Origin: Steroidobacteraceae bacterium
GTDB taxonomy: Bacteria > Pseudomonadota > Gammaproteobacteria > Steroidobacterales > Steroidobacteraceae
DNA length: 43,384 nucleotides
Assembly (NCBI GenBank): GCA_025458865.1
Contig: JALORP010000020.1
Location: 1 to 43,384 of the forward strand
Reading direction: 5' to 3'
Shown: positions 26,704 to 35,613 of the stretch, one piece after another
Layout of the letters: every line of letters starts with the position of its first letter
Position numbering within the stretch: the first letter of the stretch is position 1
The notes under the pieces: generated by a model
Seen by the model: only the letters and a program-made list of their open reading frames with translations
What the model was told of the DNA's origin: nothing
Database searches by the model: none
Made by a program: the position numbers and the translations under genes

Positions 26704-29700
26704 TCAGTACCCCGGATCTACGCGCGTGACGGGTGGAATCTGGCCCTGGCGTTCCCATCGATCAATGTTGCGCCGTTCCATCTGGTAATACGGGCTCGGC
26801 GTGGCGCGACCAGGCTGAGGACCAATGTCGATCACCTGCGCACCCCGCCTGCGCGCCCAATAATCGATCCAGTGCCAATTGGCGTCCATAGACTCGGTGC
26901 TTCCATAGGAATTGCTGTTCAAGGACCGGGTCATGTTGGGTGCCTGGTAGGTCCGGGCCTGGATTCCCCGTGCCGCCAGCTCGTCCGCGTACGCCCGTAC
27001 CCGCCGCATGCTTTCGCCGATTACAACCGCCTCTGGCCGCGCCGACGCATGCCGAAGCTGGATGCCGGCAGCCACCAGCGGGCCACCGATCAGGCTGGTG
27101 TCCGGACCGACCAGGACACCCGTGGCGGCATTCGCAAGGTCGAACGCGATCAACGTGTAGCCGATCCACTCGACGCCTTTTCCCAGGTAGTAAGCGGCCC
27201 CCCGCTGCGACATGTCGACGGGTAGCGGGGCGCCCACGTTGGCGACCGGACTGACCGGCGCCGGCGGTCCGGCATCGCGGCCGGACAGCCGGCAGGCGTT
27301 CGCCGAGCCATCCTGGCCGCACGGATCGCGCTCCCAGGCGCTCGCGGCCTGGCCGTTGTAGCCGGCGCGCAGCCAGGCGAGCTGGAGGCTGCTCAGTCCG
27401 TCGAAGCTGTCCGGGAACTCGCGCCGGCCGGTGACGACCACCTGCGCGCATGCGTCGTCGAACGAACGGCACGGAACCTCCTCCGTGTAACCCGTGGGAT
27501 CGACGATCGAGAGCGGGTTGTTCCAGGCATACGAGTAGCGGTTGAGATCCTGGCTCCAGAATGGCGCCTGGACGATGGGATCGGGGCTGAGGAAGCGGCC
27601 GATGACCGGGTCATAGACGCGCCCGCCCATGTGCACGAGGCCGAGATGGTCGAGCTGCTCGTGCCCCGTGAAGCCATCGCGCGTCGTGCGTCCGGCGGCG
27701 GCGAGCTCGGTGGCCGTCGGCCCGCCGCTCCATGAGGCGCCGCGACGCGCGCCGAAGGGCTCGAAGCTGGTCGCGAGCTGGGTCGTGCCAGCGCCATCCA
27801 CGATCCGGTCGGTGCTGCCAAGCGCGTCCTGCGTCAGGAGCAACGTGCGCGGCGCGGAGCCGTCGGTCGCGCGGACGTGGATCGCCGCCAGGCCCCCGGG
27901 TGTGGCGACGTAGTGCTTCCACTCCGTCGCCGTGCCGCGGACGACCTTCTCCAGCAGGCTGCCGGCGTAGACCGTGGTTTCGCTGGCGCCGCCGGACGAT
28001 GCCACCTGCTTCCAGCGCTGGCGGTCGGGCCCGTACCAGAACGCACTGCTCGCGCCTCCGGCGCCGCTGATCGAGACGGGGAGATTGAAGCTGGTCCAGG
28101 CGATGGCGGCGCCGGCGCGGGAAGTCATGTTGCCGTTCGCGTCGTAGGCGTAGCTGCGCGAGCCCGCGGTCACCACCGCGTGCTTGCGCGTGGGGTGGTA
28201 CGCATAGCTGCCGACGTCCGAGCGAGACGTGATGTTGCCGGCGAAGTCGTAGGCCAGATCGAGCGTGAGCGCACCGTTGCGGCGAACGTTGTCGAGCCGG
28301 TCGAGCGCGTCGTAGTTGAACCTTTCCGTCACGCCGCGGTTGAGATCGCTGCGCTCGACCATGTTGCCATTTGCATCCCAGCGCCAGGCCAGGTTCTGGA
28401 CGGCGGCGCCTCCACCGATGCCCGACTGGCGGTAATCGACCTGGCCCGTGAGCGGGTCGCGCCCGGTGATGATCCTGAGCCCCGCGCCGCGCATTTCGTC
28501 GAGCAGCCGGCCGGCGGCGTCCACGGCCTCGAGCTTCCAGAACGTCGTCGCCGGCGCATTGAAGTCGCGGATGCGGGTGAGCTGCCCATGGGCATAGTCG
28601 TAGCCGAGCTTCAGGCGGTAGCCCGACGTGCTGGCCGGGTAGGTCAGCGAGTCGAGCTGGCCCAGCGTGTTGTAGCCGTACGCATACTCGTAGGTGGCGT
28701 CGGCGACGATGGCGCGCCGGACCGGCCTCGACAGGGCGTCGTAGCCGTACTGCTCCGCATAGCCGGGCCCGGCGACCTGCGTGAGACGCCCGGCGACCCT
28801 GGCGCCGGCGGTGTTGTCCACGGGCCGGCCCCAGGTCCACGCCGTCGTTCCCTCCGGCTCGGTGCGGCGCACCAGCCGGGACAGGGCGTCGTAGGCGAAT
28901 GTCGCCTGCTGGCCCCTGGCATCGCGCAGCGCCACGAGTTCCCCGAGCGCGTTCGGCGTGAAGGTCCACTGCCCGAGGTCCATGTCCGTCTGCGCGACCT
29001 TCATGCCGCGCAGGTTCCACTCAAGAGACGTGACGATGCTCCCGTAGGCATCGGCTACCTGCAGCAGGCGCCCCGCGGCATCGTGGCGATACCGCGACTC
29101 GCCACCGGCGGCATCGGTCACGCTCACGAGGTCGCCCCAGGCCGTGACCGTGCGCGTGCTCGGCCGGCCGAGCGCGTTGCGCTCCGTCAGCGCGAGCCCG
29201 CGATACTCGACCCCCGCGGACCGCACGAGCGCGCCGGAAGCGGCGTGGAGACCCACGCCGGTCGGCCGGTCGAGCAGGTCGTAGGCGTGCTGGAGGTAGC
29301 CAGCGGCGGCGCCGGGCCAGTGCGGCAGGTTCTCGCGCCAGAGCCGTCCGAGCCCGTCGAAGCGGCGCGATCGCACCGATAGCGCGCCGTTGGCCTGCTG
29401 CTCACGGTGCACGACCCAGCGGTCGAGCGAGTCGAAGGACCACTCCTCGTACCGGTGGGTGACTGCCCAGGGCGACTGCTCGGATGACCGGACACGGTAG
29501 CGCGCGGCTGGATCGCCGCAGTCCGTCGCGGCACTGCAGGCGGACCGGGCGACCACGCGGCGCGTGCCGTCGGGACGCAGCTCCGAGTCGAGCCGGCCCA
29601 GGGCGTCATAGGTCCAGCGCGTGACCAGCCCGTTCTCGTCCGTGACCGAAAGCGGCAGCCCGCGCGCGGCATCCCAGGCGATCGCGCGCATCTGCGACAG

Positions 29701-32688
29701 CGGATCGGTGACCGACGCGGGTGCCTGGCCCCGGGGTCCCCAGGCCACGCGCGTCGTGCGCGTGGCCATGCCGGCGCCAGTCACGGCGACCGATGACACG
29801 TTGCCGAAGGCGTCGTAGCCGAGCGCGGTGGTCACCTGCCACTGGCTGCTGCCCGGTTCGACCTGTTGCTGCGTCGGCCGGCAACGCAGGCCGTCCCAGG
29901 ACAGGGCCACGTTGCGCGTGAGCGCGCTGCCGCCCGCCAGCGTATGGCTCTCGGTCAGCTGCGCGCCGAGTGGCCGGCCGAGGCACCAGTTGGCGGTGTC
30001 GTTGAGCACGCCCGTGTGCCACAGCCGTTGCGTGCGCGATGCTCCCGCATTGAGGCCGGTCCCGTGCTCCGTCGTGGTCCAGCTTGCGTCGAGCACGAGG
30101 CCGGAGGTGGCGTCGACGTGGGCGGTCGAGTACGAGCGCGTCGTGTGATGCAGGCCGTCGTAGGCGCCGCCCGCCTCGTACACGCGCTCGCTCGACTCGG
30201 ACAGGTAGGGACGGCGGCGCTGCGCGGCGCCGCTGCCGAGGGTCAGCTGCGCGTACTGCCAGCTGGTCTCGACGACGGCCCGGCCCGACGCCTGGCGCAG
30301 CACGCGCGCCTGCGGCAGGCCGGTGAAGGGGAAGTCCTGGCGCCAGGACTCCTCCGTGCGCAACGTGGTGCCCGCGCTCGTCTCGGTGGCGATGCGCCGG
30401 GCGAATCCCAGACTGCCGCGGCCCTGCAGGTCGAGGCGCAGCCCCTCGTAGGCATAGCGCGTCGAGCGGCTGGATCCGGCGCCGTCGCCGCGCGCGAGCC
30501 CGACCACGACGGGGCGCGCATCCTGAACATCGCGCTGCGGGAAAGTTGCGCCGGAGTGGCGCGTGTAGGCTTCGGGCCGCGTCAGCGGTGCGTAGGCAAA
30601 GGACGCCGACACGTCGAAGCCGTCGGTGGCCGAAGCCAGAAGGTCCGGCCGCGGCCCGCCGTGCAAACGAAGGCGCAGCTGCCCCGGGGAACGTGCCAGC
30701 AGATCGTCGAGACCATCGCCGTTCACGTCGGCGGTGGCCAGGCCGTCCGGAGTGGCGTGCGCAAGCCCCGTGTTCTGGATGGGCAGCAGGCGGTCCCCGC
30801 CGGACAGCATGACCTGCCAGGCGGTCGAGCCGCGCAGCAGCAGGTCCTGCTGGCCATCGCCGTTCCAGTCGAATACCTGGGGATAGGGGCTGCCGGACCA
30901 CGCCGGACCATCGACCTCGGGGGCGGCCCAGTACGGGCTCCCGCAGCCGCTGTAGCGGGCACGCCAGCGACCGGTGTAGTGCAGGTAGGCCAGGTCGGTG
31001 CAGCCGTCTGCATTGAGATCCAGCGGCACCGCGCCAGCGAATGCGCCATCGAACCAGTCGCTCGTCACGCCTGCCGCTGTGATCCGGGCGACGGAGTAAC
31101 GCTCGTCCATCATCAGGTCCTCGCGGCCATCGCCGTCGAGGTCGATGCGCTGGCCCGGCTGTCCGAGGAACTGGCCACCTTCGGGCCAGTCGTAGCCGGT
31201 GTGCATGCCCTGCTCGTAGAGCGTCACCGGCGTTGCAGCGAAGCCTCCGCCCGCCTGCGCATGTCGCACTCGAACGACCAGGTCCATCCACGAGTTGCCG
31301 ATGACCTCCGACCAGACGATGTCGCCCAACCCGTCGCCGTTGACGTCGGCGCCGCGGAAATCGATGTGGCCATGGGCCGCGAAGGAGGTGACAACCGGTG
31401 CGCCCAGGCCTCCCGCGGCCCCGGGGATCACGCGCCAATGGTTCGTCGGAGCGATGTTCAGCAGGTCGGCCCGGCCGTCCCCGTTGTAATCGAAGGGCCA
31501 GCCCGGCTTCGCCGCGACGATGCCGGTGTCGACCTCCGGTCCGAACCCGTTCGCTCCACCCAGCCGGTAGCGCAGCGTCGAGGCGCCGGCGATGCCAGCG
31601 GTCCAAAGCAGGTCGTCGTGGCCGTCGCCGTTGACGTCCGCGGTGATCCATGGGGAGTGAGGGCCACTCGAGGACCCGGTCGACAATGCCAGCGGCACGG
31701 GCAGCTCCGCGCCGAGGCCGGGAACGCCGTCCTGCCAGCGGAACGTGGTCGACGCGAGGCAATCGCTGCCGCCGGCGCCGCATTCCTGGACCGACGCCAG
31801 CCGGCTGCGGCCGGCGGAGGACAGTGCAGGTTCATAGGTCAAGTCGTAACGGCGCACGACCTGTCCCTCGTGCAGCACGTCGATGCGGTCCAGCCGGACG
31901 ATCTGCCGGATCGGGGTACCCGCCACGTAGCTGAGATCCACCTCGCTGGAGGGCCGCGACTCCCAGGCGAACTGCACCGCGTGCGAGGGCGCGATGCCGA
32001 GCGCGGGGTTGCCGTTGTACTTCACCGACGAGATGCGGTGACTGCGCTGCGTCGCGTCCTCCAGATACTGGAAGTCGATGACGTTGCCGGCCCGGTCGCG
32101 GATGCGGCTCAGCGCCCAGGTGCGCGGCGTCGCCACGCCCGAGACGATCCGGCCGCCGGCGTCGATGCGCGAGTCGGCGGTCGCGCCATACTCGAGGATG
32201 CGGCCGTCCGCGGACTCCACGACGAAGTGCTGCGGACCAGCACCCGCGGTGCCATGGGCGCGGATCCGCGCGTAGGACTCGATCTCGGTCCGGTATTCGC
32301 TGCCGGCCGCGCCGTAGGCCACGCCGTTGACCACCACGAGGCGCTGTCCGTCGAGGCAGAAGCGATCCTGCAGCGAGTACTGTATGGGCGCCGCGGCGCC
32401 GTCCTGCGCGTCGGTCCGCGGGCAGCGGCTGATCTGCGACAACCCGCCCAGCGACCAGCCGACGCCGAGCAGCCCGCCGTGCTGGTTGTGGCGGTACTCC
32501 AGCGACAGCGCAGGAGTGAGCCCGGCCGTCCCGGGTGGCAGCGCCAGCGCGATCGAGTAGGCCGCCGCCCCGGCGGGCGTGACCCAGGCCGTGCCGGGCG
32601 TGCGGCCGACCGCGGATGCAGCCAACAGCGGGAAGAAGAGCAGGAGCGTTCCGAGGAACGGCAGTGCGCGGTGCGTCCGTGTGTTCAT
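26704..32688 (-). CDS. Secreted SpvB/VCBS/RHS-repeat polymorphic toxin
   Basis: A 1994-residue protein in one intact frame. A Sec signal peptide (about 1-25) is followed by a SpvB-like domain (to about 330) and seven FG-GAP/VCBS repeats at about 345-690, each with a D-x-N-x-DG-x-x-D calcium loop (ADVNGDGHDDLL, FDYNGDGRADLL). RHS/YD repeats run from about 950 to 1530 (TYDALGRLDSELRPDG). The RHS core end at about 1690-1735 reads GGRVYDPVIGRFLSPDP and ends NPLSIVDPTGY. A variable tail follows: a hydrophobic stretch at about 1833-1878 and a tip module from 1888. RHS shells usually enclose and deliver C-terminal toxins. No T6SS or TcdA/TccC partners are nearby; secretion by Sec and surface display are inferred. 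Confidence 0.88.
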   Translation of the reverse strand: MNTRTHRALPFLGTLLLFFPLLAASAVGRTPGTAWVTPAGAAAYSIALALPPGTAGLTPALSLEYRHNQHGGLLGVGWSLGGLSQISRCPRTDAQDGAAAPIQYSLQDRFCLDGQRLVVVNGVAYGAAGSEYRTEIESYARIRAHGTAGAGPQHFVVESADGRILEYGATADSRIDAGGRIVSGVATPRTWALSRIRDRAGNVIDFQYLEDATQRSHRISSVKYNGNPALGIAPSHAVQFAWESRPSSEVDLSYVAGTPIRQIVRLDRIDVLHEGQVVRRYDLTYEPALSSAGRSRLASVQECGAGGSDCLASTTFRWQDGVPGLGAELPVPLALSTGSSSGPHSPWITADVNGDGHDDLLWTAGIAGASTLRYRLGGANGFGPEVDTGIVAAKPGWPFDYNGDGRADLLNIAPTNHWRVIPGAAGGLGAPVVTSFAAHGHIDFRGADVNGDGLGDIVWSEVIGNSWMDLVVRVRHAQAGGGFAATPVTLYEQGMHTGYDWPEGGQFLGQPGQRIDLDGDGREDLMMDERYSVARITAAGVTSDWFDGAFAGAVPLDLNADGCTDLAYLHYTGRWRARYSGCGSPYWAAPEVDGPAWSGSPYPQVFDWNGDGQQDLLLRGSTAWQVMLSGGDRLLPIQNTGLAHATPDGLATADVNGDGLDDLLARSPGQLRLRLHGGPRPDLLASATDGFDVSASFAYAPLTRPEAYTRHSGATFPQRDVQDARPVVVGLARGDGAGSSRSTRYAYEGLRLDLQGRGSLGFARRIATETSAGTTLRTEESWRQDFPFTGLPQARVLRQASGRAVVETSWQYAQLTLGSGAAQRRRPYLSESSERVYEAGGAYDGLHHTTRSYSTAHVDATSGLVLDASWTTTEHGTGLNAGASRTQRLWHTGVLNDTANWCLGRPLGAQLTESHTLAGGSALTRNVALSWDGLRCRPTQQQVEPGSSQWQVTTALGYDAFGNVSSVAVTGAGMATRTTRVAWGPRGQAPASVTDPLSQMRAIAWDAARGLPLSVTDENGLVTRWTYDALGRLDSELRPDGTRRVVARSACSAATDCGDPAARYRVRSSEQSPWAVTHRYEEWSFDSLDRWVVHREQQANGALSVRSRRFDGLGRLWRENLPHWPGAAAGYLQHAYDLLDRPTGVGLHAASGALVRSAGVEYRGLALTERNALGRPSTRTVTAWGDLVSVTDAAGGESRYRHDAAGRLLQVADAYGSIVTSLEWNLRGMKVAQTDMDLGQWTFTPNALGELVALRDARGQQATFAYDALSRLVRRTEPEGTTAWTWGRPVDNTAGARVAGRLTQVAGPGYAEQYGYDALSRPVRRAIVADATYEYAYGYNTLGQLDSLTYPASTSGYRLKLGYDYAHGQLTRIRDFNAPATTFWKLEAVDAAGRLLDEMRGAGLRIITGRDPLTGQVDYRQSGIGGGAAVQNLAWRWDANGNMVERSDLNRGVTERFNYDALDRLDNVRRNGALTLDLAYDFAGNITSRSDVGSYAYHPTRKHAVVTAGSRSYAYDANGNMTSRAGAAIAWTSFNLPVSISGAGGASSAFWYGPDRQRWKQVASSGGASETTVYAGSLLEKVVRGTATEWKHYVATPGGLAAIHVRATDGSAPRTLLLTQDALGSTDRIVDGAGTTQLATSFEPFGARRGASWSGGPTATELAAAGRTTRDGFTGHEQLDHLGLVHMGGRVYDPVIGRFLSPDPIVQAPFWSQDLNRYSYAWNNPLSIVDPTGYTEEVPCRSFDDACAQVVVTGRREFPDSFDGLSSLQLAWLRAGYNGQAASAWERDPCGQDGSANACRLSGRDAGPPAPVSPVANVGAPLPVDMSQRGAAYYLGKGVEWIGYTLIAFDLANAATGVLVGPDTSLIGGPLVAAGIQLRHASARPEAVVIGESMRRVRAYADELAARGIQARTYQAPNMTRSLNSNSYGSTESMDANWHWIDYWARRRGAQVIDIGPQPGRATPSPYYQMERRNIDRWERQGQIPPVTRVDPGY

Positions 32689-32800
32689 GCGACCTCCCTG
32701 TCGCCGGCGCCCGGCCGGCCGTGGCCGGGTCGTGGGCAGACTCTAGGGCGGGCCGGGGGCGCCGCCGCGGGAGCACGCGCGTTTTCGCATCAAGGCGCGA

Positions 32801-32821
32801 GAAAGCCGCCGGATCGGCGGC
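32801..32821 (-). terminator. Probable intrinsic terminator of trmL
   Basis: Seven-base-pair stem GCCGCCG-GAT-CGGCGGC directly after the trmL stop; reading on the minus strand it is followed by TTTC. The T-run is short, so termination may be partial. It would separate trmL from the RHS gene downstream. Confidence 0.5.
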
Positions 32822-32827
32822 GGCGGC

Positions 32828-33289
32828 TCAGCAGGACCCCGGGAATCCCAGCTGGCGCCAGGCCTCGAAGGCGACCACCGCCACCGAGTTCGAGAGGTTC
32901 ACGCTGCGGTTCCCGGGCCGCATGGGCAGGCGCAGCACGCGCTCCGGCGCAAAGCGGGCCAGCACCTCCGGCGGAAGACCCACCGTCTCCCGGCCGAACA
33001 GGAAGGCGTCGCCGGCCTCGAACCGCTCCTCGGTATAGAGCCTCCCGCCGGCGGTCTCGATGGCGAACACGCGCCCGCCGACGGCCGCGAGCGCGGCCTG
33101 GAGGTCCGGGTGCTGCCGGACGCGCGCCATCTCGTGGTAATCGAGTCCGGCCCGGCGTACCTGGGCATCGTCCACGGTGAAACCGAGCGGATGCACGAGG
33201 TGCAGGGTGCAGCCGGTGTTGGCGCACATGCGGATGACGTTGCCCGTGTTGGGCGGGATCTCGGGCTGGTGCAGGATGACGTGGAACAT
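32828..33289 (-). CDS. trmL: tRNA (cytidine(34)-2'-O)-methyltransferase
   Basis: SPOUT-class methyltransferase that 2'-O-methylates the wobble base of tRNA-Leu species. 153 residues; E. coli TrmL has 157. It begins MFHVILHQPEIPPNTGNVIR, with the N-T-G-N motif; the knot-forming S-adenosylmethionine site is LFGRETVGLPPEVL and LRLPMRPGNRSVNLSNSVAV. The ATG at 33289 has GAGG upstream; the extra codons to 33436 are not protein-like. In E. coli trmL is close to gpsA-secB-grxC; here about 6.4 kb carrying the RHS locus lies between. Confidence 0.96.
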   Translation of the reverse strand: MFHVILHQPEIPPNTGNVIRMCANTGCTLHLVHPLGFTVDDAQVRRAGLDYHEMARVRQHPDLQAALAAVGGRVFAIETAGGRLYTEERFEAGDAFLFGRETVGLPPEVLARFAPERVLRLPMRPGNRSVNLSNSVAVVAFEAWRQLGFPGSC

Positions 33290-33360
33290 GTCGCGAGCCT
33301 CGGCGCGGTAAGATACACGTCGCGCCGCGGGCCTGCGGCGCGCCCGCCCCCGAGGACCGC

Positions 33361-34551
33361 ATGTTCGAGAAGCTCGAGACGCTGCCGCCCGATCCGATCC
33401 TGGGCCTGGCGACGGCCTTCCGCGAAGACCCTTCACCCGCCAAGGTCGACCTCAGCGTCGGTGTGTACCGCAATCGCTCCGGCCTGACTCCCTTGATGGA
33501 GGCGGTGCTCTCGGCCGAGCGGGACCTGATCGCGCAGCAGTCCACCAAGTCCTACCTGCCGCCGGCCGGAGCGCCCGCTTTTCGCGAGGAGATCTTCCGC
33601 CTGGTGCTGGGCGACGCGGCCGCCGGCCTTCGGGCGCGTTCCGCCGTGATCCAGGCGCCGGGCGGCTGCGGCGCGCTGCGCCTCGGCGCGGAGCTGGTGC
33701 ACCGGGCCTCGCCGGGCGCCACGGTGCTGCTCGGCGACCCGACCTGGCCGAACCACGGCCCACTGCTGACCGGCGGCGGGCTCACCCTCGCGCGCCATCC
33801 GTACTACGACGCGAGCCGCCACACGGTGGACCTGCAGCCGATGCTCGACGCGCTCGAGCGCACGCCGGCGGGCACGCTCGTGCTGCTGCAGGCTTCCTGC
33901 CACAACCCGACGGGCGCCGATCCGGACGAAGCGCAGTGGCGGGCCATCCTCGAGGTGGTCGCGCGCCGTAGCCTCGTGCCGTTCTTCGACATCGCCTACC
34001 AGGGCCTCGGCGACGACCTCGACCGGGACGCCTTCGCGATCCGCGAGGCCACGCGCCACGTACCCGAGGTGATCGTCGCCGTCTCCTGCTCCAAGAGCTT
34101 CGGCCTCTATCGCGAGCGCACGGGCGCGCTCCTCGTCGTCGGAGACGACGCCGCGCACGCGCGCGCGATCGAGAGCCAGGCGAACAAGGCCGCGCGCGCG
34201 ATGTATTCCATGCCGCCGGGCCACGGTGCGCTGATCGCGGAGCGGATCCTGGGCGACGCGACGCTCGCCGCGACATGGCGAAAGGAGCTCGCCGGCATGG
34301 CGGCGCGCCTGCGGTCGCTGCGCGAGGCCTTCGTCGCGGCGGTGCACGCGGCCAGACCGGACGTTGACATCGGCTGGCTCGCGCGCCAGCGCGGAATGTT
34401 CTCGCTGCTCGGCCTGCCGGCCGAAGCTGTGCGCGAGCTTCGGGAGCGCCACCACGTCTACATGGGCCTCGACAGCCGCGTGAACATCGCGGGCCTGTCG
34501 GAGGACAACGTCGGCCGGGTGGCGGAACTCGTCGCCCCGCACCTGCAGTGA
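33361..34551 (+). CDS. Aromatic-amino-acid/aspartate aminotransferase (class I, TyrB/AspC type)
   Basis: PLP-dependent transaminase, 396 residues, family length. It begins MFEKLETLPPDPILGLATAF, the TyrB/AspC start. The sugar-binding and cofactor residues are visible: PTWPNH, SCHNPTGADP, DIAYQGLGDDL and the Schiff-base lysine in SCSKSFGLYRERTGAL (Lys near 245), followed by the Arg-bearing RERTG. Converts aromatic amino acids or aspartate with 2-oxoglutarate. The strand IQAPGGCGALRLG has Ala-Pro and Cys where TVGGSGALR is common. GAGGA precedes the ATG. Aspartate versus aromatic preference is not decidable. Confidence 0.93.
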   Translation: MFEKLETLPPDPILGLATAFREDPSPAKVDLSVGVYRNRSGLTPLMEAVLSAERDLIAQQSTKSYLPPAGAPAFREEIFRLVLGDAAAGLRARSAVIQAPGGCGALRLGAELVHRASPGATVLLGDPTWPNHGPLLTGGGLTLARHPYYDASRHTVDLQPMLDALERTPAGTLVLLQASCHNPTGADPDEAQWRAILEVVARRSLVPFFDIAYQGLGDDLDRDAFAIREATRHVPEVIVAVSCSKSFGLYRERTGALLVVGDDAAHARAIESQANKAARAMYSMPPGHGALIAERILGDATLAATWRKELAGMAARLRSLREAFVAAVHAARPDVDIGWLARQRGMFSLLGLPAEAVRELRERHHVYMGLDSRVNIAGLSEDNVGRVAELVAPHLQ

Positions 34552-34628
34552 CGGACCAGGGGACGCTCCCCTCTTCTTGTCGAGGCTGATTCGAGGACGC
34601 GCCGGTGCACAGCAGGGAAGAGAAGGGG

Positions 34629-35582
34629 ATGTCCCCGGATATCTCGATCGATTTCTGCGGGCTCAGGCTCGCCTCGCCGATCGTGCTGCTCTCCGGCTGC
34701 GTGGGCTTCGGCGAGGAGTACACACGCGTCGAGGGCTTCTCGAACACGGACGTCGGCGCGATCGTGCTCAAGGGCACGACCGGCCAGCCCCGGCTCGGCA
34801 ATCCGCCGCACCGCGTCACCGAGACGGCGATGGGCATGATCAACGCCATCGGGCTGCAGAACCCGGGCGTGGACCACGTCGTGCGCCACATCCTGCCGAC
34901 GCTCGACTTCGCCGAGACGCGCTTCTTCGCCAACGTCTGCGGCTCGACCATCGACGAGTACGTCGAGGTGACCCGCCGCTTCGACGACTCGCCGATCGAC
35001 GCGATGGAGATCAACATCTCCTGCCCGAACGTGAAGGAGGGCGGGGTCCAGTTCGGCAACTATCCGGAGATGTCGGCGCGCGTCGTCGAGGCCTGCCGCA
35101 AGGCCACGAAGAAGCCGCTGATCACCAAGCTCTCGCCGAACCAGACCGACATCCGCGAGAACGCCCGCCGCTGCATCGAGGCCGGCAGCAGCGCGCTGTC
35201 GGTCATCAACACCATCTCCGGGATGGCGGTGGACGTGAAGACGCGCCGCCCGGTGATCGGCAACGTACAGGGCGGCCTCTCAGGCCCGGCCATCAAGCCG
35301 ATCGCCCTGCTGAAGGTCTTCCAGGTGGCCGAGGTAGCCAAGCCGCACGGCGTGCCGATCATCGGCCAGGGCGGCATCTGCTCGGCGACCGACGCGCTCG
35401 AATTCATCATCGCCGGCGCCACCGCGGTCGGGGTCGGCACGGCGCTCTTCTACGACCCGTTCGCCTGCAAGCGCATCAACGAGGGCCTCTCCGCCTACCT
35501 GCGCGAGCACGGTTTCGACTCGGTCCAGGCCCTGACCGGCAGCCTCAATACGAGCCAGGAGCCCCACCGCGGGGTATGCTGA
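34629..35582 (+). CDS. Class 1B-like dihydroorotate dehydrogenase catalytic protein
   Basis: FMN-dependent TIM-barrel dehydrogenase, 317 residues. Class 1 signs: GMINAIGLQNPGV, the catalytic cysteine in EINISCPNVKEGGVQFG, PLITKLSPN, GGLSGPAIKPIAL and the phosphate-binding GQGGICSATDALEFIIAGA. Closest to PyrD type 1B, or to the PreA catalytic domain without its ferredoxin part. Type 1B enzymes pair with PyrK, which is not in the window. The ATG at 34629 follows a purine-rich GGGAAGAGAAGGGG; the GTG at 34605 is an alternative. Either pyrimidine synthesis or an oxidoreductase on another ring. Most gammaproteobacteria use class 2 PyrD. Confidence 0.85.
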   Translation: MSPDISIDFCGLRLASPIVLLSGCVGFGEEYTRVEGFSNTDVGAIVLKGTTGQPRLGNPPHRVTETAMGMINAIGLQNPGVDHVVRHILPTLDFAETRFFANVCGSTIDEYVEVTRRFDDSPIDAMEINISCPNVKEGGVQFGNYPEMSARVVEACRKATKKPLITKLSPNQTDIRENARRCIEAGSSALSVINTISGMAVDVKTRRPVIGNVQGGLSGPAIKPIALLKVFQVAEVAKPHGVPIIGQGGICSATDALEFIIAGATAVGVGTALFYDPFACKRINEGLSAYLREHGFDSVQALTGSLNTSQEPHRGVC

Positions 35583-35613
35583 GGCTCCTTTCGCCGCCCG
35601 GGGGATCGCCACC

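Noticed and set aside
29866..33180. Antisense frame of 1104 codons opposite the RHS gene
   Set aside because: Low-complexity Arg/Ala/Gly/Val translation, a product of GC-rich codon use in the RHS gene; no domain or start context, and it runs on through trmL.
33309..33314. TAAGAT as a -10 box for the aminotransferase gene
   Set aside because: No -35-like hexamer at suitable spacing; it falls next to the trmL start and could be chance.
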